Shown one piece after another: positions 9,301-18,897 of a DNA stretch of 64,000 bases. Under the pieces are notes generated by a model that worked only from the letters and a program-made list of their open reading frames with translations, did not search any database and was not told where the DNA came from. Every line of letters starts with the position of its first letter. Position 1 is the stretch's first letter. The position numbers and the translations under genes were made by a program. Source of the stretch: Desmonostoc muscorum LEGE 12446 (GTDB lineage: Bacteria; Cyanobacteriota; Cyanobacteriia; Cyanobacteriales; Nostocaceae); NCBI RefSeq assembly GCF_015207005.2, contig NZ_JADEXS020000001.1, positions 682,001-746,000 on the forward strand. The letters run 5' to 3'.

Positions 9301-10314
9301 AATGTCAAAGATATTGGCGAACAAGGTCTTTTAGCAAAATTACAACGTTTCTGTCCCCCAGAAATTATTGGCGATGATGCGGCAGTATTGGTGACTGCAC
9401 CAGAGCAATCTTTAGTCGTCACCACAGATGTGCTGGTTGATGGTGTGCATTTTAGTAACCTCACCACTTCCCCAGAAGATGCAGGTTGGCGTGCGGCGGC
9501 TGCTAACTTGTCAGATTTGGCAGCGATGGGTGCTTCCCCATTGGGTATCACTGTCGGACTCGGACTTCCTGGGGATTTGAGCGTGAATTGGGTCGAAAGG
9601 CTATACCAGGGAATGACAGAATGCCTGCAAAAATACAATACCCCAATTGTTGGGGGTGATGTGGTGCGATCGCCTGTGACTACTTTGGCAATTACCGCTT
9701 TTGGTCAAGTTCACCCCAGTCAAATTATCCGCCGTTCTGCTGCTGTTGTGGGAGATGCGATCGTCGTTACAGGTGTTCACGGAGCCTCCCACGCTGGCTT
9801 AGAATTGCTCTTGCATCCCGAATTCGGACAAAACCTCAATGACGCACAAAAGACGGCTCTAATCCTCGCCCATCAGCGTCCCCAGCCACGATTAGATGTC
9901 TTATCCATCCTCAAAAAAATCTTAGCATCCCCAATGCCCAATGCCCCATGCCCCATGCCCATTGCTGGTATGGATAGCAGCGACGGTTTAGCAGATGCTG
10001 TAATCCAAATTTGTCGCGCCAGCAGCGTTGGCGCGGTGTTAGAACTGAGACAAATTTCCTTACCAACAGCTTTTAACCATTGGCTGACACCAGAGCAAGC
10101 CCTGGAATATGCTTTATATGGTGGCGAAGACTTTGAATTAGTGTTGTGCTTACCACAAGAGCCAGCATCAGCTTTAGTAGAATATCTTGGTGAAGGTGCT
10201 GCGATCGTCGGCAGAATTACACCAGGTTCAACAATACTATTACACGACGAACAAAAAAAATTCCCCGACCAAGTTCTCACTCTTAGCCAGGGATTTCAAC
10301 ACTTCAAAAGTTAG
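9295..10314 (+). CDS. thiL: Thiamine-monophosphate kinase
   Basis: Phosphorylates thiamine monophosphate to the active diphosphate, last step of thiamine biosynthesis. The 339-residue protein shows the PurM-like fold motifs: IGDDAAVL, VVTTDVLVDGVHF, AAANLSDLAAMGASPLGITVGL, GGDVVRSP, VTGVHGASHAGLELL, GMDSSDGLADAV and YGGEDFELVL. The segment [14 protein letters not shown] just before GMDSSDG (nt 9926-9966) is encoded by AATGCCC/CATGCCC heptamers identical to the intergenic repeats, evidently an in-frame repeat insertion at a loop. The start codon itself lies in a TGACTAA repeat. Convergent with gap2. Confidence 0.95.
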   Translation: MTNVKDIGEQGLLAKLQRFCPPEIIGDDAAVLVTAPEQSLVVTTDVLVDGVHFSNLTTSPEDAGWRAAAANLSDLAAMGASPLGITVGLGLPGDLSVNWVERLYQGMTECLQKYNTPIVGGDVVRSPVTTLAITAFGQVHPSQIIRRSAAVVGDAIVVTGVHGASHAGLELLLHPEFGQNLNDAQKTALILAHQRPQPRLDVLSILKKILASPMPNAPCPMPIAGMDSSDGLADAVIQICRASSVGAVLELRQISLPTAFNHWLTPEQALEYALYGGEDFELVLCLPQEPASALVEYLGEGAAIVGRITPGSTILLHDEQKKFPDQVLTLSQGFQHFKS

Positions 10315-10330
10315 AAGTTATGAATGATAA

Positions 10331-10352
10331 GTTATGAGTTTTAACTCATAAC
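10331..10352. terminator. Putative bidirectional terminator hairpin between thiL and gap2
   Basis: GTTATGAGTT and AACTCATAAC form a 10-bp stem with a 2-nt loop, followed by CTAACTTTTTAA. The position between convergent genes fits a terminator for both, although the stem is AT-rich and built from a CATAACT-type repeat. Confidence 0.4.
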
Positions 10353-10373
10353 TCCTAACTCCTAACTTTTTAA

Positions 10374-11387
10374 TTAAACCCACTTCTCGGCTACCAATTC
10401 CGCCAAATCCAAAACTCGTTGGCTGTAACCCCACTCATTGTCATACCAAGCCATAACTTTTACTAGATCATTACCCAAAACCAAAGTTAAGCTAGCATCA
10501 ACAATTGACGAAGCGTCACTACCTTGATAATCAGACGATACCAGTTCTAGTTCGCTGTAGTCCAAAATGCCTTTGAGTGGTCCTTCAGCAGCATCTTTGA
10601 GAGCTTGGTTAACTTCTTCAGTAATAGTACGCTTCTCAACTTGAACTACGAAATCTACCATTGAAACGTTCGGGGTCGGTACACGCAAAGCAACGCCATT
10701 GAGCTTGCCTTTGAGTTCTGGGATTACCAGTGCCACTGCCTTTGCCGCACCAGTGGAGGTGGGTACAATGTTGATGGCTGCGGCTCTCGCCCGTCGCAAA
10801 TCCCGGTGAGAAGCGTCTAGTAAGCGCTGGTCACCTGTATAGCTGTGGGTGGTGGTCATCGTACCTTTGATGATGCCGAACTTATCATTCAACACCTTGG
10901 CGATTGGCGCCAAGCAGTTGGTAGTACAGCTGGCATTACTGATAATGTGGTGTACGTTGTGGTCATAGTCGTGATGATTCACACCAACCACAAAGGTGCC
11001 ATCCTCATTTTTCCCAGGAGCAGTGATCAGAACTTTCTTGGCTCCAGCATTCACATGCTTGAGCGCTCCTTCTTTGCTGGTAAATACCCCTGTTGCTTCG
11101 ATAATTAGGTCAATTCCCCAATCTTTCCAGGGCAAGTTTTCTGGATTGCGATCGGATACGCACTTAACGGTCTTACCGTTAATGATGATGGAGTTATCAT
11201 CAGCAGTAATGTCAACATCCTTTAACTTCCCTAGCATTGAGTCGTACTTCAGCAGGTGAGCATTGGTTCTAGGGTCTGATGTGTCATTGATGGCTACAAG
11301 GTCTATCTTGCTATTCTCTCTACCCACCCAACAACGCGCAAAGTTACGTCCAATACGCCCGAAACCGTTGATTGCAACTCTAATCAC
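10374..11387 (-). CDS. gap2: NAD(P)-dependent glyceraldehyde-3-phosphate dehydrogenase, photosynthetic type
   Basis: The GTG at 11387 is taken as start because it gives the family's 337 residues beginning with [19 protein letters not shown]; an ATG 51 nt upstream would add a tail without similarity. Rossmann motif GFGRIGR, catalytic [12 protein letters not shown], and the substrate-binding [20 protein letters not shown] and [12 protein letters not shown] are all present. Gap2 works in the Calvin cycle and gluconeogenesis. It is monocistronic, with nadD on the same strand upstream across about 130 bp. Confidence 0.96.
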   Translation of the reverse strand: MIRVAINGFGRIGRNFARCWVGRENSKIDLVAINDTSDPRTNAHLLKYDSMLGKLKDVDITADDNSIIINGKTVKCVSDRNPENLPWKDWGIDLIIEATGVFTSKEGALKHVNAGAKKVLITAPGKNEDGTFVVGVNHHDYDHNVHHIISNASCTTNCLAPIAKVLNDKFGIIKGTMTTTHSYTGDQRLLDASHRDLRRARAAAINIVPTSTGAAKAVALVIPELKGKLNGVALRVPTPNVSMVDFVVQVEKRTITEEVNQALKDAAEGPLKGILDYSELELVSSDYQGSDASSIVDASLTLVLGNDLVKVMAWYDNEWGYSQRVLDLAELVAEKWV

Positions 11388-11513
11388 AGTGTCTTGCCCT
11401 CTGTATATATGCCTATATGTTGATATCGTTGACCCCAATCATATCGCAAAGGGGGGGATCACTTATAACCATAAAGTGTTAGATCAATAAAAAAACACAT
11501 AATTTATTCAGAT

Positions 11514-12131
11514 TTATTTGGAGTAAAGATTATTGTTGGCAATATACGATCTTACGGATTCTGGGACTAGATAACGAATTGACTTGCGTTCGCGGCAAAA
11601 TTTCCGAATTAGACTTGACGAAACTCCTACTAAAGGTATATCCAGGAATTGCCAATCAATGGTATTTGAGTGTTTGCTTAGTTGTTTCTCGACTTGCTTG
11701 CAGATTAACTCGCTTTGAGTTATAGTCTCACCACCTAGCAGTCGGGGTGCGATTAACCAATTACACATTTGTGCTAGTTCGCGTCCACGATACCAATGAG
11801 GTAAGGTTTGGAAAGTATCCAAGCCCACAATCCAGTACCAGCGAGTATTTGGGTAACAAGCAGATAAGTCCATCAGGGTGTTAATGGCATAGGAAGTCCC
11901 AGAGCGTTTTCCCTCCACTAGTGAGACAGTAAACGCTGGGTTATCTTTTGTAGCTAATTGCAGCATTTCTACACGATGCTCAAACAAAGCTGCTTCTTTA
12001 TGAGGAGGATTTAAAGATGGCACCCAAATTACCTTTTCAAGGGATACTTGATGCAAAGCTGTCTCGGCTACGAGCAGGTGTCCCCAATGAATTGGATCGA
12101 ATGTGCCACCAAAAATTGCTAGTTGCTGCAT
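11514..12131 (-). CDS. nadD: Nicotinate-nucleotide adenylyltransferase
   Basis: Adenylates nicotinate mononucleotide in NAD synthesis. The ATG at 12131 gives 205 residues starting MQQLAIFGGTFDPIHWGHLL, which holds the nucleotidyltransferase motif GGTFDPxHxGH; the open frame further upstream is repeat-like DNA. Other marks are VIWVPSLNPPHKE, RWYWIVGLDTF and the C-terminal VSSSLIRKFCRERKSIRYLVP, the ISSTxIR-type motif. It is followed by gap2 on the same strand. Confidence 0.93.
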   Translation of the reverse strand: MQQLAIFGGTFDPIHWGHLLVAETALHQVSLEKVIWVPSLNPPHKEAALFEHRVEMLQLATKDNPAFTVSLVEGKRSGTSYAINTLMDLSACYPNTRWYWIVGLDTFQTLPHWYRGRELAQMCNWLIAPRLLGGETITQSELICKQVEKQLSKHSNTIDWQFLDIPLVGVSSSLIRKFCRERKSIRYLVPESVRSYIANNNLYSK

Positions 12132-12150
12132 CCAGTTACGCCTGGGTTTT

Positions 12151-12260
12151 ATGCAATTGAAAAATAGTTTCATTACCAATGTACTATTGTACTCAATTCT
12201 CGCGTAGACTTGATGCAATTTAAAATCAGTTTCACTAACAATGTACTATCGTAGTCAACT
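12151..12260. repeat. Two imperfect direct copies of a 48-bp unit upstream of nadD
   Basis: Copies at 12151-12198 and 12213-12260 each begin ATGCAATT and share CAATGTACTAT followed by a TACTCAATT/TAGTCAACT ending. The 14-bp gap between them is unrelated. They occupy the space where the nadD promoter should be. Confidence 0.7.
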
Positions 12261-12535
12261 ACAGCAAGGTAGCTAAAAATATGTATTTGTCATTACAAGA
12301 ATTTCTGTCCCGATGCGGCCAAAATTTTGCGAATAATCTTAAAAACAGTTCAGAAATAGCAAAAACCTCCAACCAAGGTAAAATCATTCTGAACTCGCAA
12401 AACCAGAGCAGAAAACTCATCCCAGCGTCAGGCATGAACATAACACAGGAGTAATTATGGTAAATATCAAATTCCTGTTATGATACGCGTGTCATTTGTG
12501 ATTTATGGTGTGGTGTGGTGTAAGAGGAGCAATAA

Positions 12536-13996
12536 ATGAGTAATTCTGTAGATTTTAGTGGTAGACCATTTCATTTCATTGGCATCGGCGGTATAGGTAT
12601 GTCTGCTCTGGCATACGTTCTCGCTAAGCGTCAATTTCCAGTATCAGGTTCGGATTTACGTCCAAACCACATTACGCACAAGTTGGAATCTATCGGCGCT
12701 CATATTTTTGGTAAACAAGAGGCAAGTAATCTCGAATTCTTTGACCCCCAGGAATCTCAGGTTGTAGTATTAAATTCACCAGAAAAATTAGCTACTACTA
12801 CTAACTCAAAACTGCCTCAAGTCATTTGTTCAACAGCAATTAACACGAATAATTTAGAATACAAAGCAGCTCTTGAATTAGGTTGTCCGATTTTACATCG
12901 TTCAGATGTACTAGCAGCGCTGATTGCTGATTACTATAGTATTGCAGTCGCAGGAACCCACGGCAAAACCACAACCAGTAGCATGATTGGTTATATGCTA
13001 CTGCAAGCAGGTCTAGACCCAACGATTTTAGTAGGTGGCGAAGTCAATGCTTGGTCCGGCAATGCTCGATTGGGACAAAGCCAATATTTGGTAGCCGAAG
13101 CAGATGAATCAGATGGTTCTCTAGTAAAACACGCTCCAGAAATTGGCATCATTACCAATATTGAACTCGATCATCCTGACCACTACGATACATTAGAAGA
13201 AGTAATTGACATCTTCCAGACATTTGCCAAAGGTTGCAAAACTTTGATAGGTAGCATTGACTGTGCTACAGTGCGCGATCGCTTGCAACCAACAATCACC
13301 TACAGCTTACACTCAGATACTGACGCTGACTACACTGTCACTAATATTGACTATCGTGCAGATGGCACTACAGCTTTAGTTTGGGAAAGAGGCAAAGCCT
13401 TAGGCGTCTTGAACTTGCGCCTGCTAAGTCGGCACAATCTCAGTAATGCCCTAGCAGCAGTAGCTGTTGGTCGTGTCTTGGGCTTAGAATTTGGAGAAAT
13501 TGCCAAAGGAATCGCCACCTTTGAAGGAGCAAGACGCCGCTTTGAGTTCCGGGGTGAAGTCGATGGTATTACCTTCATTGATGACTATGCTCATCATCCC
13601 AGCGAGATTCGCGCTACTCTCGCCGCTGCACGTTTACAGGCAAGACCAGGACAAAGAGTGGTTGCCATCTTCCAACCCCACCGCTATAGCCGTACACTTA
13701 CTTTTTTAGAAGAATTTGCTCAGTCCTTTAGCCATGCTGATTTGGTTGTGCTGACTGATATTTACAGTGCAGGCGAACCCAATTTAGGGCAAATCAGTGG
13801 TGAGCATCTTACAGCGGAAATTGCCAAGCAACATTCCCAGGTAGTTTATCAACCAACTTTATCCTCAGTAGGCGAATTCCTGCTACAAACACTGCGTCCA
13901 GGAGACTTGGCGCTGTTTTTGGGCGCTGGGAACTTAAATCAAGTCATTCCTGAAATCATTGCAACACTCCGTGAGCCTGCTAAAGCCACATCCTAA
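12536..13996 (+). CDS. murC: UDP-N-acetylmuramate--L-alanine ligase
   Basis: Adds L-alanine to UDP-MurNAc in cytoplasmic peptidoglycan precursor synthesis. At 486 residues it has the N-terminal dinucleotide-like GIGGIGMSALAYVLA, the ATP-binding VAGTHGKTTTSSMIG, the central EADESDGSLVKHAPEIGIITN with catalytic acidic residues, RRFEFRGE, and DDYAHHPSEIRATL. A GAGGAG ribosome binding site lies 6-11 nt before the ATG, after a GTGTG repeat. murB follows 122 bp downstream on the same strand, so the two probably form one transcription unit. Confidence 0.96.
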   Translation: MSNSVDFSGRPFHFIGIGGIGMSALAYVLAKRQFPVSGSDLRPNHITHKLESIGAHIFGKQEASNLEFFDPQESQVVVLNSPEKLATTTNSKLPQVICSTAINTNNLEYKAALELGCPILHRSDVLAALIADYYSIAVAGTHGKTTTSSMIGYMLLQAGLDPTILVGGEVNAWSGNARLGQSQYLVAEADESDGSLVKHAPEIGIITNIELDHPDHYDTLEEVIDIFQTFAKGCKTLIGSIDCATVRDRLQPTITYSLHSDTDADYTVTNIDYRADGTTALVWERGKALGVLNLRLLSRHNLSNALAAVAVGRVLGLEFGEIAKGIATFEGARRRFEFRGEVDGITFIDDYAHHPSEIRATLAAARLQARPGQRVVAIFQPHRYSRTLTFLEEFAQSFSHADLVVLTDIYSAGEPNLGQISGEHLTAEIAKQHSQVVYQPTLSSVGEFLLQTLRPGDLALFLGAGNLNQVIPEIIATLREPAKATS

Positions 13997-14118
13997 GTGG
14001 GGGCTTTGCAAAGTTCCATTTCTGACCAAAGCGCCCCTTTCGTAACGGTTTGATGTTAAGTCTAATACCGTAGTTTTACGGTAAATAAATGTAAAAAATT
14101 TACCAATAAAAAGTAAAA

Positions 14119-15120
14119 ATGACCATTTCCCAGGCAGTAGGAAACGTCTGCACAGCTTCTGCTTTGAATACAAAGAAACAACAAACAGCTAATTCGGTGG
14201 AGAACGAGGTAATTTACTTACCCAATACTGATTGTGCGATCAAGTCCCAGGCTTTCTTGTCAGCATTTACTTCCTATAGAGTTGGGGGAGCAGCCCAATG
14301 GTTCGTTGCTCCTCGAAACTTAGAAGCACTGCAAGCAAGTCTTAAATACGCAAAAGAACGCGATTTAAGAGTGACAACACTGGGAGCGGGTTCTAATTTG
14401 CTGGTGAGCGATGGGGGTATATCAGGCTTAGTGATTGCCACTCGTCATCTCCGCTTCAGCCACTTTGACCCACAAACAGGGCAATTAACCGTTGCGGCTG
14501 GAGAATCAATTCCCAGCTTAGCATGGGAAGCCGCATCATTGGGATGGCAAGGATTAGAGTGGGCTGTTGGCATTCCTGGCACAGTCGGAGGCGCTGTGGT
14601 GATGAATGCAGGGGCACATAATAGCTGTATCGCAGATATGTTAGTTAGTGCCCAGGTACTTTCACCCGATGGGACGCTGGAAACTCTTACCCCCGATCAA
14701 CTAGGTTATAGCTACCGGACTTCATTATTGCAAGGTGGCGATCGCATAGTCACCCAAGCCACCTTACAGCTCACACCAGGTACAGATCCAGCACAAGTTG
14801 TGGCAATCACCAAGGAACACAAAAAGCATCGCCTAAGCACTCAACCATATAACTTCCCCAGTTGTGGCAGTGTCTTCCGCAATCCTAAACCTTACAGCGC
14901 TGGCTGGTTAATTGAACAAACAGGTCTCAAAGGCTACCAAATTGGTGGAGCGCAAGTAGCACAACTCCATGCTAACTTCATCGTTAACCGTGGTGGAGCA
15001 AAAGCTAGTGATATCTTCTGTCTGATTCGTCACATCCAACATCAAGTACAAGAACGTTGGTCTATTCGGTTAGAGCCAGAAGTCAAAATGCTCGGAGAGT
15101 TTCAAGCTGCTTGTGGATAG
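14119..15120 (+). CDS. murB: UDP-N-acetylenolpyruvoylglucosamine reductase
   Basis: FAD-dependent reduction of the enolpyruvyl group to give UDP-MurNAc, directly before the MurC step. The 333-residue protein has the FAD domain ([63 protein letters not shown]) and the C-terminal catalytic region with [20 protein letters not shown], whose serine and glutamate act in catalysis, and [11 protein letters not shown]. The first 35 residues are a non-conserved extension. The stop codon abuts a purine-rich tandem repeat. Confidence 0.95.
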   Translation: MTISQAVGNVCTASALNTKKQQTANSVENEVIYLPNTDCAIKSQAFLSAFTSYRVGGAAQWFVAPRNLEALQASLKYAKERDLRVTTLGAGSNLLVSDGGISGLVIATRHLRFSHFDPQTGQLTVAAGESIPSLAWEAASLGWQGLEWAVGIPGTVGGAVVMNAGAHNSCIADMLVSAQVLSPDGTLETLTPDQLGYSYRTSLLQGGDRIVTQATLQLTPGTDPAQVVAITKEHKKHRLSTQPYNFPSCGSVFRNPKPYSAGWLIEQTGLKGYQIGGAQVAQLHANFIVNRGGAKASDIFCLIRHIQHQVQERWSIRLEPEVKMLGEFQAACG

Positions 15121-15305
15121 GGAGTGGGGAGATGAGGAAGCAGGGGGAGCAGGGGAGCAGGGGAAGCAGGGGAGCAGGGGAAGCAGGGGAAGAAGAACTA
15201 TTGATTATTGGCTGATGCCCAATGCCCAATGCCCAATGCCCAATGCCCAATGCCCAATGCCCAATGCCCAATGCCCAATGCCCCATGCCCCATGCCCTAT
15301 GCCCT
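15118..15305. repeat. Purine-rich repeats followed by an AATGCCC heptamer array
   Basis: GCAGGGGA units (15135-15190) are followed at 15215-15300 by about nine AATGCCC heptamers and several CATGCCC/TATGCCC variants. This is the clearest heptameric short tandem repeat of the window. Confidence 0.9.
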
Positions 15306-15407
15306 ATTCCAGAATGCATTAATTATTGGTAAAAAAAGAGGCAAATTACTGACCGCATCTATAATTGAATTTGATTTGTTATTCAACGCACACGCGTCAA
15401 ACTAATT

Positions 15408-15758
15408 ATGACAGGTAAAGGACAAGGATTTGGCTTTGGCTTGGGAAAAATGAAAGAATTAGCTGAAGCTTTTAAGAAAGCACAGCAAGTTCAAGAAGGC
15501 GCAAAGCGACTCCAAGAAGAGTTGGAGCAAATGGAAATTCAAGGAGAGTCTGGCGGTGGTCTGGTCAAGGTAATTGTCAGTGGTAACCAAGAACCTAAGC
15601 GGGTGGAAATTTCTCCAGATGCTTTAGGGGAAGGTGCAGAAGTACTTTCTGATCTTGTAACAGCAGCAATGAAAGAAGCTTACAACAAATCCACAACAAC
15701 AATGCGGGAACGCATGGAAGACTTGACCAGTGGACTTGAGCTTCCTGGATTTCAATAG
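15408..15758 (+). CDS. YbaB/EbfC-family nucleoid-associated protein
   Basis: A 116-residue protein matching the YbaB/EbfC family. It has a glycine-rich N-terminus ([20 protein letters not shown]), a helical dimerisation region ([20 protein letters not shown]), and the core [21 protein letters not shown] with a C-terminal helix ending [10 protein letters not shown]. Family members bind DNA as dimers and are often encoded next to dnaX-recR; here it follows murCB instead, an arrangement I believe is common in cyanobacteria. The stop codon is at the edge of a GTCATTG repeat tract. Confidence 0.93.
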   Translation: MTGKGQGFGFGLGKMKELAEAFKKAQQVQEGAKRLQEELEQMEIQGESGGGLVKVIVSGNQEPKRVEISPDALGEGAEVLSDLVTAAMKEAYNKSTTTMRERMEDLTSGLELPGFQ

Positions 15759-15816
15759 TCATTGGTCATTAGTCATTGGTCATTAGTCATTGGTCATTGG
15801 TCATTAGTCATTGGTT
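15757..15816. repeat. GTCATTG/GTCATTA heptamer repeat
   Basis: Eight heptamers alternating GTCATTG and GTCATTA start within the YbaB stop codon context (ATAGTCATTGG). The following 180 bases hold two degenerate direct copies of a segment ending GAACTTTGTAA. Confidence 0.8.
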
Positions 15817-16003
15817 TTAGACAAAGCGCAAAGTCTGTAGCAAGATCCCGCAGGGTGCGCCGGCTTCGGGCGAACTGAACTTTGTAAGACAGAACAAATG
15901 ACAAAGTGCAAAGTCTGAGCCAAGGCTTCCTTGGATCTGAACTTTGTAACAGAGGACAACTGACAAAAGACAAATGACTATTGACAAAGGACAAAAAATA
16001 TTT

Positions 16004-16489
16004 ATGCTTTACAAACTTTTGTTTGTCTGCTTAGGTAACATCTGCCGATCGCCATCGGCAGAAAATATCATGAATCATCTCATTGAGCAGGCCGACTTGA
16101 GCGAACACATCCTCTGTGACTCTGCTGGTACATCTAGTTATCACATTGGTAGCCCACCTGACAGACGTATGAGTGCTGCGGCTGCTACCAAGCTGGGAAT
16201 TAAACTGCGTGGTCACGCACGCCAATTTCAAAAATCAGACTTTCAAGAGTTTGATTTAATTTTGGCGATGGATCGAGAGAATTATGACAATATTCTGACT
16301 CTTGACCTAACTGGGCAGTATCATGACAAAGTGCGTTTGATGTGCGATTTTTGCTCTCGACACAATCTCAAGGAAGTTCCAGACCCATATTATGGTGGGC
16401 AAGAGGGATTTAATCAAGTGATTGATTTACTGATTGATGCTTGTGAAGGTCTGCTTACCTACGTTACCAGCCAAAAACCAATAATCTAA
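16004..16489 (+). CDS. Low-molecular-weight protein-tyrosine phosphatase
   Basis: The ATG at 16004 starts the family-typical MLYKLLFVCLGNICRSPSAE, so it is preferred to the ATG 30 nt upstream. The 161-residue enzyme carries the P-loop signature CLGNICRS (C-x5-R-S) at the N-terminus and the general-acid motif DPYYGG (DP-Y) near residue 125. Family members dephosphorylate tyrosine on proteins, in bacteria often the tyrosine kinases that control polysaccharide export. A Wzc-like kinase lies 11 kb away, but a link between them is only a guess. Confidence 0.92.
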   Translation: MLYKLLFVCLGNICRSPSAENIMNHLIEQADLSEHILCDSAGTSSYHIGSPPDRRMSAAAATKLGIKLRGHARQFQKSDFQEFDLILAMDRENYDNILTLDLTGQYHDKVRLMCDFCSRHNLKEVPDPYYGGQEGFNQVIDLLIDACEGLLTYVTSQKPII

Positions 16490-16584
16490 AGTTATGAGTT
16501 AGGAATTAGGAGTCAGAATTCAGAATTGGTGAATTCAGAAGTTAACTTTTTAACTCCTCACTCCTCACTCTTAACTCTTCACTT

Positions 16585-17268
16585 TTATTCCACCAAACCA
16601 TGCTTAATTGCAAAACGGACTAATTCTGCTCGGTTGCTAGTTGAAGTTTTTCTTAATAAGCTGCTAACGTATTTTTCCACTGTTCGAGGACTCAGATGTA
16701 GCTGATGACCCATGTCGGCATTGGAAAGACCATGAGTTAATAGTTCTAAAACTTCCTGTTCTCTATGAGTTAGAGATGAGTGCAAGTCGGATTTCTGAAT
16801 TTGAGTGGACAGAGAATTATGAGAGTCCACAGTTTTTGTAGAGGGTGAAATGTCCAAACTATCTTTATGAGAAAAGCGGTATTCGGATTGAATAATTTGC
16901 GATCGCTCCAAAAGATTGCGGATTGCTGCTGCTAACTCTTCCAGTTCAAAAGGCTTGGGTAAGTATAAATCGCACCCTGACTGATAGCCCAAAATCCTTT
17001 CTTGGGTCTTAGTTCTCGCTGTTAATAAAATTACAGGCAATAAACGGAACATTGGTTGTTGACGCACCCGGCGCACTAGTTCATAGCCGTTCATCTGTGG
17101 CATGACAATATCCGTGACAATCAAATCAGGATGATACTCATCCACCATAACCAAAGCCTCTTGACCGTCATTAGCCGTGATCACAGAGTAGCCAGACAGT
17201 TCAAGATAGTCGCTAACAGACAGACGAGTGCCCAGATCATCATCCACTACAAGGATCTTCAAGGGCAT
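16585..17268 (-). CDS. NarL/FixJ-type response regulator (Rre1/Ycf29-like)
   Basis: 227 residues: an N-terminal receiver domain (KILVVDDDLGTRLSVSDYLE, phospho-acceptor D in HPDLIVTDIVMPQMNGYELV, then VILLTARTKTQERILGYQSG and the KPF motif), a variable linker, and a C-terminal LuxR-type helix-turn-helix (LTHREQEVLELLTHGLSNADMG, LSPRTVEKYVSSLLRKT). It resembles the cyanobacterial Rre1/plastid Ycf29 group, tied to stress responses, but that assignment is from general resemblance. No partner kinase is adjacent; the histidine-kinase-like gene at 20.6 kb lacks its phosphoacceptor. Confidence 0.88.
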   Translation of the reverse strand: MPLKILVVDDDLGTRLSVSDYLELSGYSVITANDGQEALVMVDEYHPDLIVTDIVMPQMNGYELVRRVRQQPMFRLLPVILLTARTKTQERILGYQSGCDLYLPKPFELEELAAAIRNLLERSQIIQSEYRFSHKDSLDISPSTKTVDSHNSLSTQIQKSDLHSSLTHREQEVLELLTHGLSNADMGHQLHLSPRTVEKYVSSLLRKTSTSNRAELVRFAIKHGLVE

Positions 17269-17888
17269 GGACAGTACACCCCTAGCATTTTTTTACTCAG
17301 AAATTTGCTTTTACAGCTCCATCAGTGAACACAGGTAAGAATAGTGTTCTTATGTTTCATACTATGACAGGATTACCAGGTAATGACTGCCTGAGGGTTG
17401 ATTTATAAAGAAAGTATTAAATCCTTAGGAAGGGTTAACGAAGTGTAACTCAGCTTCTACTCCCACGTTTACAAGGGATAGACAGCTTTGTAATTTGTAA
17501 CAACTCATCAATAACCTAGAGTAAATGCTCACGTTTGTGTAAATTAATATTGATTTCGACAATAATTTTTCAGTAGCGATCGCCATAAATATCCTTTGTC
17601 CTTTGTCAATAGTTACTTGTCACCGTCCCTTGCGCGTCTCCCTTACGAAAAGTTCAGGGACTAGCAGCCTTTGCTCAGGCTTCTTTGGTTGTTCTTCGCC
17701 CAATGACCAATGATTAATGAGTAAAATCTAGGTAATTTCAAGTTACCAAAAAATTTTTAATTACAAAGTTATAAAAGTTAGATTAGTAGTATACAGTTTA
17801 GCATTTATCGAGGTTACAAAATACACCTTATAATTTATAAATCAATCCAAATAATTTTTTAGGTACATTTAAAGCACACAAATTATCA
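17269..17888. other. 620-bp intergenic region
   Basis: Between the divergent response regulator and smpB. It contains a GCGATCGC site, fragments of dispersed repeats (TCCTTTGTCCTTTGTC and CAATGACCAATGATTAATGA types near 17590-17720), and AT-rich DNA before smpB. No open frame with a plausible ribosome site and no folded RNA was recognised. Confidence 0.4.
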
Positions 17889-18356
17889 ATGAGTGACAAG
17901 AACGAAGGTTACAAAGTTATTAGTGACAACCGTCAAGCCCGTTATTTGTATGAAATTCTGGAAACTTACGAAGCTGGAATTCAGTTGACAGGAACAGAGG
18001 TCAAGTCGATTCGTGCGGGCAAAGTCAATCTCCAAGATGGCTATGCTTTGCTTCGTGATGGCGAAGCATGGTTAATCAATGTGCATATCTCACCTTACAC
18101 AGCTAGTGGACAATATTTTAATCATGAACCACGGCGTACACGCAAATTGTTGCTGAATCGCCAAGAACTCCGCAAGCTAATTGGCAAAGTAGAACAGCAG
18201 GGTTTAACTTTAGTCCCCTTAAAAATGTATCTCAAACGAGGTTGGGTAAAAGTGAGTATAGCCCTTGGCAAGGGCAAAAAGTTGCATGATAAGCGAGAAG
18301 ATCTCAAACGCCGCCAAGACCAGCGTGACATACAACGGGCGATGAAAAACTATTAA
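17889..18356 (+). CDS. smpB: SsrA-binding protein SmpB
   Basis: 155 residues, the normal length. Binds tmRNA and brings it to stalled ribosomes. Typical motifs are KVISDNRQARYLYEILETYEAG at the start, LTGTEVKSIRAGKVNLQDGY, LINVHISPYT, and the basic C-terminal tail KGKKLHDKREDLKRRQDQRD, which enters the decoding centre. The tmRNA gene itself was not found in the window. Confidence 0.96.
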   Translation: MSDKNEGYKVISDNRQARYLYEILETYEAGIQLTGTEVKSIRAGKVNLQDGYALLRDGEAWLINVHISPYTASGQYFNHEPRRTRKLLLNRQELRKLIGKVEQQGLTLVPLKMYLKRGWVKVSIALGKGKKLHDKREDLKRRQDQRDIQRAMKNY

Positions 18357-18536
18357 GAGTCAGTTTTGCCAAACTACCACATCAGAGTGATAAATCCATT
18401 ACTGTGACAAGGATGTTGTATATCTACAGCGTGAGTTGTGAAAATTCTGAGTTTATAGCCGTAGATTGATTCTGCCAATGTTGGAACTCGATACATTGGT
18501 GAGTAACTTTGGATGGCATGAGAGATTTTCACAATT

Positions 18537-18815
18537 ATGAAAAGTAATTTCATTACAGCTGTTGGCGCTGGCGTTCTCACCTTGAGTATGGGAGTTTTGC
18601 CTTTAACTCTATCTGCACAAGCTCAAACAACTACCGATCCTGGAGTTAATACTGCTCCCAGGACGACTACTTACGAGCGCAACGATTTTGATTGGGGTTG
18701 GTTGGGATTAATTGGTCTATTCGGTCTAGCTGGTTTGGCTGGGAGAAAGCGTGACGACGAACCAGCCCGTTACCGCGACCCTAATGCTCCTGGGGCTACT
18801 AGCTACAGGGACTAA
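18537..18815 (+). CDS. WGxxGxxG-CTERM family secreted/anchored small protein
   Basis: 92 residues. An N-terminal signal peptide (FITAVGAGVLTLSMGVLPLTLSAQAQ) is followed by a short linker and the C-terminal sorting-like segment DFDWGWLGLIGLFGLAGLAGRKR, a WGxxGxxG motif in a hydrophobic helix ending in a basic patch. A short tail rich in D, R and P follows. The motif defines a family of small extracytoplasmic proteins without known function. It does not carry a PEP-CTERM, so it is unlikely to be a substrate of the cyanoexosortase at 24 kb. Confidence 0.8.
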   Translation: MKSNFITAVGAGVLTLSMGVLPLTLSAQAQTTTDPGVNTAPRTTTYERNDFDWGWLGLIGLFGLAGLAGRKRDDEPARYRDPNAPGATSYRD

Positions 18816-18845
18816 CAGGATTTTGGATTTTGGATTGGCATTGAA

Positions 18846-18890
18846 AAATTGTCAGTTGTCAGTTGTTATAAGGAAAACAACTGACAATTT
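18846..18890. terminator. Inverted repeat between convergent genes
   Basis: AAATTGTCAGTTGT (18846-18859) and ACAACTGACAATTT (18877-18890) are perfect 14-nt arms around a 17-nt loop. It sits between the convergent WGxxGxxG gene and ictB and probably limits read-through both ways. Confidence 0.5.
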
Positions 18891-18897
18891 ATTGATT

